Shown here in pieces: positions 45,970 through 55,185 of a DNA stretch of 64,000 nucleotides. Position numbers and translations under genes: made by a program. How positions within the stretch are numbered: position 1 is the stretch's first letter; each line of letters opens with the position of its first letter. The notes under the pieces are model-generated. The model ran no database searches, was not told the origin of the DNA, and was given only the letters and a program-made list of their open reading frames with translations. This stretch comes from an uncultured Hyphomicrobiales bacterium (GTDB taxonomy: Bacteria > Pseudomonadota > Alphaproteobacteria > Rhizobiales > TMED25), in contig CAJIYR010000007.1 in the NCBI GenBank assembly GCA_905181735.1, forward strand, positions 37,321 through 101,320, written 5' to 3'.

Positions 45970-47292
45970 CTGACTTACAATACAAAAGAAGAGAATGGTT
46001 CTATATCAAGAACTTTTGCTCTCGAAATAATAAATAACATAACTATAGATAATAAAAATTTTCAAGAATCAACAGAAAATATTATAAAGAAAAAACCATT
46101 TTCGTCTGCAGATAAGAGAGATATTTCACTTGGAAGATTAATTGCCTTAACAACATTAAGAAGATACAGTGTTATTGAATTAATCCTAGAAAAATATATT
46201 AAAAAATCAATAAAAACCCATTCTCATTCTGTGCATAATATTCTTTGCATTAGCCTCTGCCAAATACTTTATTTAAATACACCTGCATATGCGGTTGTTA
46301 ATATTGCTATAGGATTAACCAAAAATCAAAATAAAGGTAAATTTTTAAAAAATCTCGTAAACGCAATCCTTAGAAAGATAAGTTTAGAGAAAGAATTGCT
46401 TATTAAAGAATATAATAACCCTGTCCTTATGCTACCTAAGTGGATAAAAAAAAGATGGTTATTACAGTATGGGGAAGTTTTATTAAAACAAATATGTTCT
46501 GCACAAATCATAGAGCCACCATTGGATCTAACCGTAAAAGAAAATCCTATAGAATGGGCAAAAAAACTAAATGGTACTGTGACAAAATCTGGGTCTGTCC
46601 GTCTACAAAATTTTTCCTATATACCAGATATTGAGGGTTATGACACCGGTGATTGGTGGGTTCAGGATGCGGCAGCAACTATCCCAGTAAAAATTCTAGG
46701 AGATATAAAAAATAAAAATATTATAGATATATGCGCTGCTCCTGGTGGAAAAACTTCTGGACTAATCAATAATGGAGCTATTGTAACAGCTCTAGACATA
46801 AACAAAGATAGAATTAAAATACTAACTGAAAATCTTAAAAGATTAAAATTCACTGCAACAATAATCTGTAATGACGGGTTAACTTTTAAACCTAAAAATT
46901 TAGCTGATATAATATTACTAGATCCACCGTGTACCTCAACCGGTGTAATAAGAAGGCATCCAGATATTTTGCATAGAGTTAATATTAAAAATCTTGAACA
47001 TTGTATGAATATTCAAAAAAAATTATTAGAATCTTCTATAAAAATGCTTAAGGATGGCGGTGTAGTTGTTTATTGCACTTGTTCTTTAGAGACCGAAGAA
47101 GGAGAAGAGCAAATTGATAAATTTATATCAAAAAATAAAAATGTACGAAGAAAAAAAATTGATCCAATGCATTTAGACGGATTTAATACATCCCTTACAT
47201 TAAAGGGTGATATAAGAATATTACCCAATATATTAGAAAATGGTGGAAATGATGGATTCTTTATTTCTATGATTGAAAAAATAGATGCATAG
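45970..47292 (+). CDS. rsmB: 16S rRNA m5C methyltransferase RsmB, probable CTG or ATC start
   Basis: Methylates a cytosine of 16S rRNA (C967 in E. coli) using SAM. About 440 residues: an N-terminal NusB-like RNA-binding domain (SRTFALEIINN, DKRDISLGRLIALTTLRRYSVIE) and a Rossmann methyltransferase domain with DICAAPGGKTSGLI, LDINKDRI, LLDPPCTSTGVIRRHPDI (first catalytic Cys) and VVYCTCSLETEEGEE (second Cys). The first GTG (46231) would remove most of the NusB domain. Upstream, the frame is open but holds no NTG start other than CTG at 45970, eight bases after GGAG at 45958-45961; ATC at 45967 is five bases after it. Confidence 0.87.
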   Translation: MTYNTKEENGSISRTFALEIINNITIDNKNFQESTENIIKKKPFSSADKRDISLGRLIALTTLRRYSVIELILEKYIKKSIKTHSHSVHNILCISLCQILYLNTPAYAVVNIAIGLTKNQNKGKFLKNLVNAILRKISLEKELLIKEYNNPVLMLPKWIKKRWLLQYGEVLLKQICSAQIIEPPLDLTVKENPIEWAKKLNGTVTKSGSVRLQNFSYIPDIEGYDTGDWWVQDAAATIPVKILGDIKNKNIIDICAAPGGKTSGLINNGAIVTALDINKDRIKILTENLKRLKFTATIICNDGLTFKPKNLADIILLDPPCTSTGVIRRHPDILHRVNIKNLEHCMNIQKKLLESSIKMLKDGGVVVYCTCSLETEEGEEQIDKFISKNKNVRRKKIDPMHLDGFNTSLTLKGDIRILPNILENGGNDGFFISMIEKIDA

Positions 47293-47327
47293 TATAATCT
47301 TACTCGCATTATAAAAAGAAGAAATCT

Positions 47328-48911
47328 ATGGATAAAGAATATATAAAAATTAAAAAAGCTCTAATTAGCGTCTATGATAAAAATGGTTTGTTACCATTTG
47401 CCAAATTTTTAATTCAGAATAATGTTGAAATTATATCTACCGGAGGTACTGCTAAATTACTTAGCGACAATGGAATTAAGGTAACAAAAGTTTCTGATAT
47501 TACAGAATATCCTGAAATATTAGGAGGAAGAGTAAAAACATTACATCCAATTATTCATGCGGGATTATTATCAAGAGTTGACAATGAAGAAGACAAACAA
47601 ACAATGGATGGATTAAATATATCAACTATTGATTTAGCTATTGTAAATCTATATCCATTTGAAGAAACCATTAATTCAACCACTGATTTTGAAAAGATTA
47701 TTGAAAATATTGATATTGGGGGACCAACTATCATCAGAGCATCCGCAAAAAATCATAGTAGGGTAACAATTGCTACCGATTCAAATTCATACCAAGAAAT
47801 AACCGATCATATAAATAAGTTTGGGGGCACTAGTCATAGCTTAAGATTAAAACTGGCTTACAAGGCTTTTTCTCATACAGCAAAGTATGATTCTATAATA
47901 TCTAATTGGTTTTCCAAACAAATTGATTCTTCTGATGTAGATTCCTATAATCTCTCTGGTCAGTTGAATAAGAAATTAAGATATGGAGAAAATCCACATC
48001 AAACTGCTGATTTCTATTCTGTAAATAATAATTCTGGGATAGGCCAGATGAAACAGATACAAGGAAAAGAGCTATCTTATAATAATATCAATGATACAGA
48101 TGCGGCACTACAACTAATATTAGATTTTAAGAACTCACAACCAACTATAGCTATTATAAAACATGCAAATCCATGTGGTGTTGCATCTGCAAAAAATCTA
48201 AACGAGGCATACAAACTAGCTCTACGCTGTGATCCGGTTAGTGCTTTTGGTGGTATTGTTGTTTCTAATAAAGAATTAGACGCTTCAACTGCCGAGAATA
48301 TAATTAAAGTTTTTTCAGAAGTAATAATTGCTCCAAGCGCAACAGCAGAGGCCATTAATATAGTTAAAAAGAAGAGAAACCTGAGATTACTTTTATTGGA
48401 TAATATATATAATTCAGAGGTAGATAATAAAATTATAAAATCAGTTTTTGGAGGTTTCTTAATTCAAGATCGTGATAATTTAATTATAACAAAAGAAAAT
48501 TTGAAAGTTGTTACCAAAAAAATACCATCCGATGAAGAAATATCAGATTTAATTTTTGCTTTCAAAATTGCTAAGCATGTTAAATCAAATGCAATTATTT
48601 ATGCAAAAAATCAATCTACTGTGGGTATTGGTGCTGGTCAAATGAGTAGAGTAGACTCGTCTAGAATAGCTGCTTATAAAGCAGATTATGCATCAAAAAT
48701 ATTAAATATGGACAAATCACTAGCTAGCGGTTGTGTTGTTGCTTCAGATGCTTTTTTTCCTTTTTCTGATGGGCTAGAGGCAGCAGTAGAAGTCGGGGCG
48801 ACAGCAGTTATTCAGCCTGGAGGATCAATGAGAGATAGTGAAGTAATTAAGGCTGCTGATGACGCTAATGTTTCGATGGTATTTACTGGAAAAAGACATT
48901 TCAGACATTAA
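47328..48911 (+). CDS. purH: Bifunctional AICAR transformylase/IMP cyclohydrolase
   Basis: Last two steps of de novo purine synthesis. The 527-residue protein has the MGS-like cyclohydrolase domain (KKALISVYDKNGLLPFA, EILGGRVKTLHPIIHAGLL) and the transformylase domain (KLRYGENPHQTADFYS, IIKHANPCGVASA with the catalytic Lys-His, and GLEAAVEVGATAVIQPGGS). Full length. It overlaps the convergent hydantoinase gene by four bases. The gap from rsmB is 35 bases, so they are probably co-transcribed. Confidence 0.97.
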   Translation: MDKEYIKIKKALISVYDKNGLLPFAKFLIQNNVEIISTGGTAKLLSDNGIKVTKVSDITEYPEILGGRVKTLHPIIHAGLLSRVDNEEDKQTMDGLNISTIDLAIVNLYPFEETINSTTDFEKIIENIDIGGPTIIRASAKNHSRVTIATDSNSYQEITDHINKFGGTSHSLRLKLAYKAFSHTAKYDSIISNWFSKQIDSSDVDSYNLSGQLNKKLRYGENPHQTADFYSVNNNSGIGQMKQIQGKELSYNNINDTDAALQLILDFKNSQPTIAIIKHANPCGVASAKNLNEAYKLALRCDPVSAFGGIVVSNKELDASTAENIIKVFSEVIIAPSATAEAINIVKKKRNLRLLLLDNIYNSEVDNKIIKSVFGGFLIQDRDNLIITKENLKVVTKKIPSDEEISDLIFAFKIAKHVKSNAIIYAKNQSTVGIGAGQMSRVDSSRIAAYKADYASKILNMDKSLASGCVVASDAFFPFSDGLEAAVEVGATAVIQPGGSMRDSEVIKAADDANVSMVFTGKRHFRH

Positions 48912-50380
48912 CTTTGTAGGATAGCTCCATAATTATTTTGTTTTAATAGATCACTTGCAACAACACCCTTTGGCTTTACATTAGGGCTTAATTTAGTTGG
49001 TAAAAAATTGCCATTTCCAGGCTTGGCAATAACCTGATTGTTAGAAACAATAACAGAACCTCTTAAAAAAACCATTTCTGGCCAGCCTTTTATTATTCTT
49101 CCTGAATATGGGTTGTATCCAGATCCATCAACCACCATATCATCTGATAATTTTGTCATCACCTCTGAATCCCATATCACTAAATCTGCATCAAAACCTA
49201 TTTCTATATCTCCTTTTTGAGGATACAAACCATATATCTTCGCAGGTGTTGTTGATGTTAATCTTACAAAATCATTGATGTTTAAATTTTTTTTACTTTT
49301 ACTTACAATCTCATCAAACAAAATTGGTAGTCTCCAATTTAGGCCTGGCATACCATTTGGTATTTCTTTAAAATTAGGGTTTTTTCCTTTAAATAACTTA
49401 CCATTGCTATCAAAGCTATAGGGAGCATGATCAGATGAAATTAAACATAGGGTATTATCCTTCACTGCGTCCCATAATGCATTTTGATCTCGAATTTTCC
49501 TTAAAGGAGGACTGCAAATCCATTTACCTCCTTCAACACCCGGCTTATCCATTGCATCCGATGTTAGAGTCAGATATTGAACGCAAGTTTCTGCAAATAT
49601 TTTAATCCCTCTAGCTTGTGCTTTACGAATTACTTCAACACCTTTTTCAGAAGAAACATGAAAAATCATTACTGGTTGATCCATTAATTCAGAAATGCCT
49701 ATAATTCTGTTTATTGCTTCAACTTCACCTGCCACAGGATGGCTTACTGAATGAAACTTTGGATGTGTATAGCCTTTTTCTAGCAATTTACTTACCATCC
49801 AAGTAATCATGCCATGATTTTCAGCGTGAACAGATATAAAGGCTTTCATAGCTCTAGCTTTTTCAAAAATATTTAATATATCTATATCTTCAATTTTAAG
49901 ACGATCATATGTCATAAAAATTTTAACAGAAGAGTGCCCTAATTTAATTTGTTCTGGTAATTCTGTGTTTAATAAGTAATCATTTGGCCCAGCTATAATC
50001 ATATGCATTGCATAATCTATTATTGAACCCTTTTTAGCCAATTTATGATAATCTTGGAGTGTTTCTGTTAAAGTAAAACCTTCATATTGTGCAGCAAAAG
50101 GAATTATGGACGTGTTTCCTCCAAGCGCAGCAGCTTTAGTAGCGCTTTCAAATGTATCGGAATTAACTAAACCAGATGCAGACTTTTGTTCAACATGACA
50201 ATGGCTATCAATGCCACCAGGTAATATGTATTTACCAGATGCATCTATCGTTTCCTTTGCGCTTACTAAATTATTACCAATAGCGATTATCTTTTGATCG
50301 CTTATACCAATATCTGCATATTTAGTTTCTGTAGATGTAACAATTCGGCCGTTTTTTATGATTAAATCGTATGATTTCAT
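48908..50380 (-). CDS. Dihydropyrimidinase / D-hydantoinase-family amidohydrolase
   Basis: Binuclear-zinc cyclic amidase opening hydantoins or dihydropyrimidines. In 490 residues: GGIDSHCHVEQ (His60, His62), Lys153 in SSVKIFMTY (carboxylated bridging lysine), FISVHAENHG, MIFHVSSEKG, and LISSDHAPY with the final metal Asp, so the metal site is complete. Relatives include dihydropyrimidinase, hydantoinase and phenylhydantoinase; no dihydropyrimidine dehydrogenase or carbamoylase gene is adjacent, so which applies is open. Lone gene between purH and tRNA-Gly. Confidence 0.9.
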   Translation of the reverse strand: MKSYDLIIKNGRIVTSTETKYADIGISDQKIIAIGNNLVSAKETIDASGKYILPGGIDSHCHVEQKSASGLVNSDTFESATKAAALGGNTSIIPFAAQYEGFTLTETLQDYHKLAKKGSIIDYAMHMIIAGPNDYLLNTELPEQIKLGHSSVKIFMTYDRLKIEDIDILNIFEKARAMKAFISVHAENHGMITWMVSKLLEKGYTHPKFHSVSHPVAGEVEAINRIIGISELMDQPVMIFHVSSEKGVEVIRKAQARGIKIFAETCVQYLTLTSDAMDKPGVEGGKWICSPPLRKIRDQNALWDAVKDNTLCLISSDHAPYSFDSNGKLFKGKNPNFKEIPNGMPGLNWRLPILFDEIVSKSKKNLNINDFVRLTSTTPAKIYGLYPQKGDIEIGFDADLVIWDSEVMTKLSDDMVVDGSGYNPYSGRIIKGWPEMVFLRGSVIVSNNQVIAKPGNGNFLPTKLSPNVKPKGVVASDLLKQNNYGAILQS

Positions 50381-50471
50381 TTAATGAATATCCCAATATC
50401 TTTATTTAATTGTATATGATTTAATAAAAAATCTAAACTTTATATTTTGCTTATTATACAATTTTTAGAAT

Positions 50472-50546
50472 TGGAGCGGGCGATGAGATTCGAACTCACG
50501 ACCCCAACCTTGGCAAGGTTGTGCTCTACCACTGAGCTACGCCCGC
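50472..50546 (-). tRNA. tRNA-Gly (anticodon GCC)
   Basis: Full cloverleaf on the minus strand: seven-base acceptor stem GCGGGCG/CGCCCGC, TA at positions 8-9, D-stem GCTC/GAGC, anticodon stem CAACC/GGTTG with loop TTGCCAA (anticodon GCC), T-arm GTGAG-TTCGAAT-CTCAT, discriminator T and an encoded CCA end (50472-50474). The structure is intact, in contrast to the decayed tRNA-like element at 36998-37069. Confidence 0.97.
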
Positions 50547-50668
50547 ATAATTATGAACAATATATATCTATTTATTTTTTTTTACTAGAAAAATAATCAA
50601 GAAATTAGATTGATTTTGCATCATTACTAATTATATTTAATAGTATATTATACATAAAGGCAGTAAAC

Positions 50669-51586
50669 ATGGTTGTAGAAGATAAATTAGGTGAAAATGA
50701 CAACAAACCATTGGATATAATAAAAGATTCAAATATCCATAATTTTACCGATGATGTTATCGAATCTTCTAAATCTGCCGTTGTGCTAGTTGATTTTTGG
50801 GCACCTTGGTGCCAACCATGCAAGCAACTCACACCATTATTAGAAAAAATAACACATCGATATAGTGGGAAAATTAAATTAGTAAAAATTAATATTGATG
50901 AGAACCAGACTATAGCAAGTCAAATGGGCGTTCAATCTATACCAGCAGTATTTGCTTTTAAGGATGGAAAACCTGTAGATGGTTTTATGGGAAACGTCAC
51001 AGAGAATAAAATTTTAGACTTCGTAGAAAAGATAGCAGGTAAAGCGGATAGTTCAATTGATCAAATCCTATCAATAGCTCAAGAATATCAAGATAATGGA
51101 AATACTGTTGAGGCAATTAATTCTTTTAAAGAAGCGCTGGAATTAAATACTGAAAACATTTCAATTATCTGCAGCCTTGCTGAATGTTATTTAAAAGAAA
51201 AGAAAATACTTGAGGCAGAAGAAATAATTAATACTGTACCAAAAAATAAAGACAGTAATATTGATGTTATTAGAATACGTGCATCAATAGAAATTAAAAA
51301 ACAATCTCATATAACTATGTCAGACGAGGATATTAATATATTAAAAGCTAAAATAGAAAAAAATCCTACCGATCATCAATCGATGATTGATTTAGCTTTA
51401 GCATTAAATGCTATAGAACAATTTGATGAATCAATTGATATTATATTAAAATCCATTAAAATTGACAGAGAATGGAATGATAAATTAGCACAAAAACAAC
51501 TTTTAAAATTTTTTGATTCATGGGGACTTGGTTCAAAAACAAGTGTCAGCGGTAGAAGAAAATTATCTGCAATTCTATTTTCGTAA
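50669..51586 (+). CDS. cnoX: Thioredoxin-TPR co-chaperone (CnoX/YbbN type)
   Basis: 305-residue cytoplasmic protein with an N-terminal thioredoxin domain (VLVDFWAPWCQPCKQL; Cys48 and Cys51) and C-terminal TPR-like repeats from about residue 130. The E. coli homologue is a redox-active holdase that works with GroEL; here the complete WCxxC predicts thioredoxin-type redox activity as in other Alphaproteobacteria. The LON-domain gene follows 13 bases later and Trm112 after that, a well-known alphaproteobacterial order. Confidence 0.9.
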   Translation: MVVEDKLGENDNKPLDIIKDSNIHNFTDDVIESSKSAVVLVDFWAPWCQPCKQLTPLLEKITHRYSGKIKLVKINIDENQTIASQMGVQSIPAVFAFKDGKPVDGFMGNVTENKILDFVEKIAGKADSSIDQILSIAQEYQDNGNTVEAINSFKEALELNTENISIICSLAECYLKEKKILEAEEIINTVPKNKDSNIDVIRIRASIEIKKQSHITMSDEDINILKAKIEKNPTDHQSMIDLALALNAIEQFDESIDIILKSIKIDREWNDKLAQKQLLKFFDSWGLGSKTSVSGRRKLSAILFS

Positions 51587-51599
51587 AAAGGAAAATTCT

Positions 51600-52262
51600 G
51601 TGACTTATAAAAATATAGATTCTAGTGCCTTTCCAAGTGTACTATCTGTTTTCCCGTTAGAAAAATGTCTGCTGCTACCTAAAGCTACTTTACCTTTAAA
51701 TATATTCGAACCCAAGTATATTTCTATGATTGACGACGCTCTTTCAGGAGATAGATTCATTGGAATAATTCAACCATCGATTAAAACAACAAATAAGAAA
51801 GAGCAAAATCTTGAATCTATTGGTTGTCTTGGTAAGATATCAACCTATATTGAAAATGATGACAGCACATATATAGTAAAATTAACCGGAATATGTAGAT
51901 TTACCCTCTTAAATGAAATTAAAACTGATTCTAGCTATAGAAAATTTGAAGTTAACTATAATAATTATTTAGATGATCTATCGGAAACTAACACAATAAG
52001 TGATACAGAAAGAAAGAAAATATTAAAAATTATTGCTGAGTATTTAAATGTGAATGATCTTACAACTGATTGGGAAGCGATTTCTGATACAAAAACGGAA
52101 ATACTTATCAATATATTCTCAATGCTAAGCCCTTTTAATGCAAAAGAAAAACAAGCCCTATTAGAAGCAATTGATATTAAGAAAAGATCTGAGGTTTTGA
52201 TAGCTCTAAGCGAAATAGCTATCGCTTCGCGAAACACCAGCAAAACAACTTTTATACAGTGA
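51600..52262 (+). CDS. LON peptidase substrate-binding (N-terminal) domain protein
   Basis: 220-residue protein made only of the LON-N/PUA-like domain, lacking the ATPase and protease parts of Lon. Signs: [32 protein letters not shown], the typical family opening, then [23 protein letters not shown]. The GTG at 51600 is chosen: AAGGA lies about seven bases upstream and the family starts just after it; in-frame codons further upstream overlap cnoX. Role unknown; always found near cnoX and trm112-like genes in this class. Confidence 0.85.
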   Translation: MTYKNIDSSAFPSVLSVFPLEKCLLLPKATLPLNIFEPKYISMIDDALSGDRFIGIIQPSIKTTNKKEQNLESIGCLGKISTYIENDDSTYIVKLTGICRFTLLNEIKTDSSYRKFEVNYNNYLDDLSETNTISDTERKKILKIIAEYLNVNDLTTDWEAISDTKTEILINIFSMLSPFNAKEKQALLEAIDIKKRSEVLIALSEIAIASRNTSKTTFIQ

Positions 52263-52272
52263 AAAAGAAACC

Positions 52273-52452
52273 ATGAAAAATACAATAAATCCTAAATTAC
52301 TTGAACTGCTGGTTTGCCCTTTATCAAAAGAACCTTTGTTTTATGATGAAAAAAATCAAGAATTAATTTCTAAAGGTTCGAAATTAGCCTATCAAATTAA
52401 AGATGGTATACCAATTATGCTCGTTGAAGAAGCAAGAAAAATTAAAGACTAA
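52273..52452 (+). CDS. Trm112-family protein (UPF0434/YcaR-like)
   Basis: 59-residue protein: [19 protein letters not shown] at the start and [19 protein letters not shown] at the end, the conserved ends of the UPF0434/Trm112 family. Members are zinc-ribbon partners that activate methyltransferases in other systems; in bacteria the role is largely unknown. The family CPxCK motif is here CPLSK, so the second zinc-binding cysteine is Ser and zinc binding is doubtful. Ten bases after the LON-domain gene, two bases before the convergent ubiH-type gene. Confidence 0.88.
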   Translation: MKNTINPKLLELLVCPLSKEPLFYDEKNQELISKGSKLAYQIKDGIPIMLVEEARKIKD

Positions 52453-52454
52453 TA

Positions 52455-53690
52455 TTACAATGCCTCTCCTCTTGTTAATCTTGCTCCTGAACTATTTAAT
52501 CCCGAAGCCTCACGAACAAACATATTTTTTACCCAAGGCATTTTCTCAATAACACCAAGGCCTATTTTACCAAATTGATGTAGATTTCTATCTTTATTTG
52601 TAAAGAATTTATTTATACTATCATATGCTAAAGCCGACGACACAATATCAAAACGTCTATCTTTTTCATATTCCTCAACAATAGAACTAGAACCAAAGTC
52701 AAACCCGTACCTCACGGCATCAACTATTTTTTCTGCTAATGTTGCAGCGTCCCTTAACCCTATATTCAAACCTTGTCCAGCCAAAGGATGTACTGTGTGA
52801 GCCGCATCCCCCATCAAAGCGAATCTCTTTCCAATCAATTTTCTTGATATTTGAAAATATAATTCAAATATCCCAATGTTACTTATGTGCAATATTTCTC
52901 CCCTGTCATAACCAAAATGATCTTTTATTTTATCTTTCAAAAAAAGTTCGTTAGTATTTCTATATGCATGTATTTCATCTTTTGGCATAGTCCAAATCAT
53001 TGAGGACCTATTGCCTCTCATCGGTAAAATTGCAAAAGGCCCGTTTGAGTAAAATATTTCTGTCGCAATGCCATTATGTTTTTTTGAATGCTCTATCACA
53101 GCAGATAATGATGCTTGATTATAGTCCCATCCGACATCCTTTATTTCAAATAATGAACGCATCTTTGATTTTCTGCCATCGGAAGCAACAAACAATTTTG
53201 TTTCGAAGAGAGAACCTTCGTCTGTTATTATCTGGATCGTATTTTTCTTATGTAAAATTGAGTCAACTTCAGTATTAATAAATCTAATATTTCTCTTAGC
53301 ACCGATTATGCTTAGCAATTTGTCTCTCAAAATATGTTCTTCTATAGTATAAGAAGCAGCTTCACCGCTAACATTTGAATTAAAATTTAGATATCCGCTA
53401 TTGATATTATCTCTATTAACACTTGATACTATAATTTCATTTATACATTGTGTATGGTCGACTAGACTTTCCCAAATCCCTAAAGCACGTAACATATTAA
53501 CTGTAGATAAGGATATTGAAATTGTTCTAACATTTTTTTTATCATTAAATGTAGAGAATTCTTTATTTGTGATAATCAAAATTGAAAAACTATCACCCAA
53601 TCCACTTTGCAGCGATAAGGCAAATAATAGAGATACAATCCCATCACCTTTTACAATAATATCTGACGCATTTATTGTTTTTTTATTCAT
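52455..53690 (-). CDS. UbiH/UbiF/COQ6-family FAD-dependent hydroxylase
   Basis: Aromatic-ring hydroxylase of ubiquinone synthesis, 411 residues. The late FAD motif GDAAHTVHPLAGQGLNIGLRDA is exact for the family and the DGRKSKMR (middle motif) is present. The N-terminal dinucleotide motif is weak: KGDGIVS replaces GGGPVG at residues 14-20, so the last Gly is Ser. The family has paralogues acting at C5, C6 or C1, not separable here. The cluster with cnoX and Trm112 is common in Alphaproteobacteria. Confidence 0.87.
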   Translation of the reverse strand: MNKKTINASDIIVKGDGIVSLLFALSLQSGLGDSFSILIITNKEFSTFNDKKNVRTISISLSTVNMLRALGIWESLVDHTQCINEIIVSSVNRDNINSGYLNFNSNVSGEAASYTIEEHILRDKLLSIIGAKRNIRFINTEVDSILHKKNTIQIITDEGSLFETKLFVASDGRKSKMRSLFEIKDVGWDYNQASLSAVIEHSKKHNGIATEIFYSNGPFAILPMRGNRSSMIWTMPKDEIHAYRNTNELFLKDKIKDHFGYDRGEILHISNIGIFELYFQISRKLIGKRFALMGDAAHTVHPLAGQGLNIGLRDAATLAEKIVDAVRYGFDFGSSSIVEEYEKDRRFDIVSSALAYDSINKFFTNKDRNLHQFGKIGLGVIEKMPWVKNMFVREASGLNSSGARLTRGEAL

Positions 53691-53769
53691 ATAATTTAGT
53701 GTGTTATTAAAAAATTTAGTGTATTTTATTTATTATAGTTCAATGTAAATAACAATACCTAGAAATTTT

Positions 53770-54624
53770 ATGGAAAATGCTAAAAAAAAACTACTTTCTA
53801 ATTTGAAATTAGAAGAAATAGATCAAAATCTATATAAAGCAGATTCTTTAGAACCTGGATGGCAAAGAATATTTGGAGGTCTTATAGTGGCACAAAGTGT
53901 CGTAGCTGCCTATAAGACAATCGATAATCTAACACTTCATTCTTTACATTCGTATTTTGTACAACCAGGAAACCCTTTAATTCCAATAATTTTTAAAGTT
54001 GAAAACCTTAAAGATGGCAGAAGCTTTAGTACAAGAAATATCTCAGCATTTCAAAATAATAAAATAATCTTTTTTATGAGTGCTTCTTTTCATAAGAAAG
54101 AAAATGGGTATTCATACCAAGACCCTATGCCTAAAAATATAAAAGGGCCCAATAATTTATTAAATGAAGATCAATTAATAGAAAAAATGATTAAAAAAGG
54201 ACTCCCTGAGAATATAAAAACAATCTGGGATAGAAATAGACCTATAGAATATAGACCCGTAAGCCCTAGAAACTTATATAATCTAAGAGTTAAAAAACCA
54301 AAACAATATACATGGATGAAATTTAAAGAAAAACTCCCAAAATCCATTGCATTGCATCATGCTATTCTATCCTATGCAAGCGATTATACTCTTCTTGATA
54401 CAGCTCTTATGCCACATAAATTATCGGTATTTAATAAAGATGTGATGGTAGCTAGTCTTGATCACTCTCTATGGATACATAGAGATTTCAAAGCCGATGA
54501 ATGGTTGCTTTATATTCAAAATAGCCCCCTAGCATTTGGTGGGCGTGCAATTGCAAAAGGCGCTATATATACGCAAGATGGACTTTTAGTGGCCTCTGTT
54601 GCGCAAGAAGGTATCATTAGATGA
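53770..54624 (+). CDS. tesB: Acyl-CoA thioesterase II
   Basis: Double-hotdog thioesterase, 284 residues, hydrolysing medium- and long-chain acyl-CoA. The first hotdog has RIFGGLIVAQSVVAAYKT and LHSLHSYFVQPGNPLIPI, and the second ends SLDHSLWIHRDFKADEWLLY with the active-site Asp (VASLDHSLW) and GRAIAKGAIYTQDGLLVASVAQEG. Length normal. Followed by the glnK regulatory region; a palindrome at 54632-54648 starts eight bases after its stop. Confidence 0.94.
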   Translation: MENAKKKLLSNLKLEEIDQNLYKADSLEPGWQRIFGGLIVAQSVVAAYKTIDNLTLHSLHSYFVQPGNPLIPIIFKVENLKDGRSFSTRNISAFQNNKIIFFMSASFHKKENGYSYQDPMPKNIKGPNNLLNEDQLIEKMIKKGLPENIKTIWDRNRPIEYRPVSPRNLYNLRVKKPKQYTWMKFKEKLPKSIALHHAILSYASDYTLLDTALMPHKLSVFNKDVMVASLDHSLWIHRDFKADEWLLYIQNSPLAFGGRAIAKGAIYTQDGLLVASVAQEGIIR

Positions 54625-54631
54625 TATACTG

Positions 54632-54648
54632 TGCCTAATTATTAGGCA
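54632..54648. promoter_or_regulatory. 17-bp palindrome upstream of glnK (possible NtrC-type enhancer)
   Basis: TGCCTAATTATTAGGCA is a perfect inverted repeat (eight-base arms, one-base centre). It has the 17-bp size of NtrC sites (consensus TGCAC-N7-GTGCA) but different inner bases. The half-site ATTAGGCA recurs at 54670-54677, 29 bases on. It lies about 115 bases before the -24 element, a usual enhancer distance. It could alternatively be a short terminator for tesB, but lacks a T-tract. Function inferred. Confidence 0.5.
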
Positions 54649-54763
54649 TACAAAATATAGTGACTATTAATTAGGCAATATAATATATAATTACCTCTAC
54701 TTCTATCGATATAAAATAAATTATCTATTTATAACAGTGTCTTACTATGCAATAAGACCGGGT

Positions 54764-54779
54764 TGGCACGCATCTTGTA
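54764..54779 (+). promoter_or_regulatory. Sigma54 (RpoN) -24/-12 promoter for glnK-amtB
   Basis: TGGCACGCATCTTGTA matches the sigma54 consensus TGGCACG-N4-TTGCW except GT instead of GC in the -12 element. GG is at 54765-54766 and TTG at 54775-54777. The glnK ATG follows 47 bases after the element, with AAGGAG at 54812-54817. The match and the nitrogen-regulatory gene behind it make this a strong call, and imply that rpoN and ntrC lie elsewhere in the genome. Confidence 0.85.
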
Positions 54780-54789
54780 TTATATATAA

Positions 54790-55164
<375 letters not shown>

Positions 55165-55185
55165 TTCTTACTAAGGAGTATAAAA

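Noticed and set aside
46231..47292. GTG at 46231 as the rsmB start
   Set aside because: It would delete most of the NusB-like RNA-binding domain that is clearly encoded upstream in the same frame.
54632..54648. tesB terminator reading of the palindrome
   Set aside because: No T-tract follows the inverted repeat and the arms are AT-rich; a regulatory site upstream of a sigma54 promoter fits better, though not proven.
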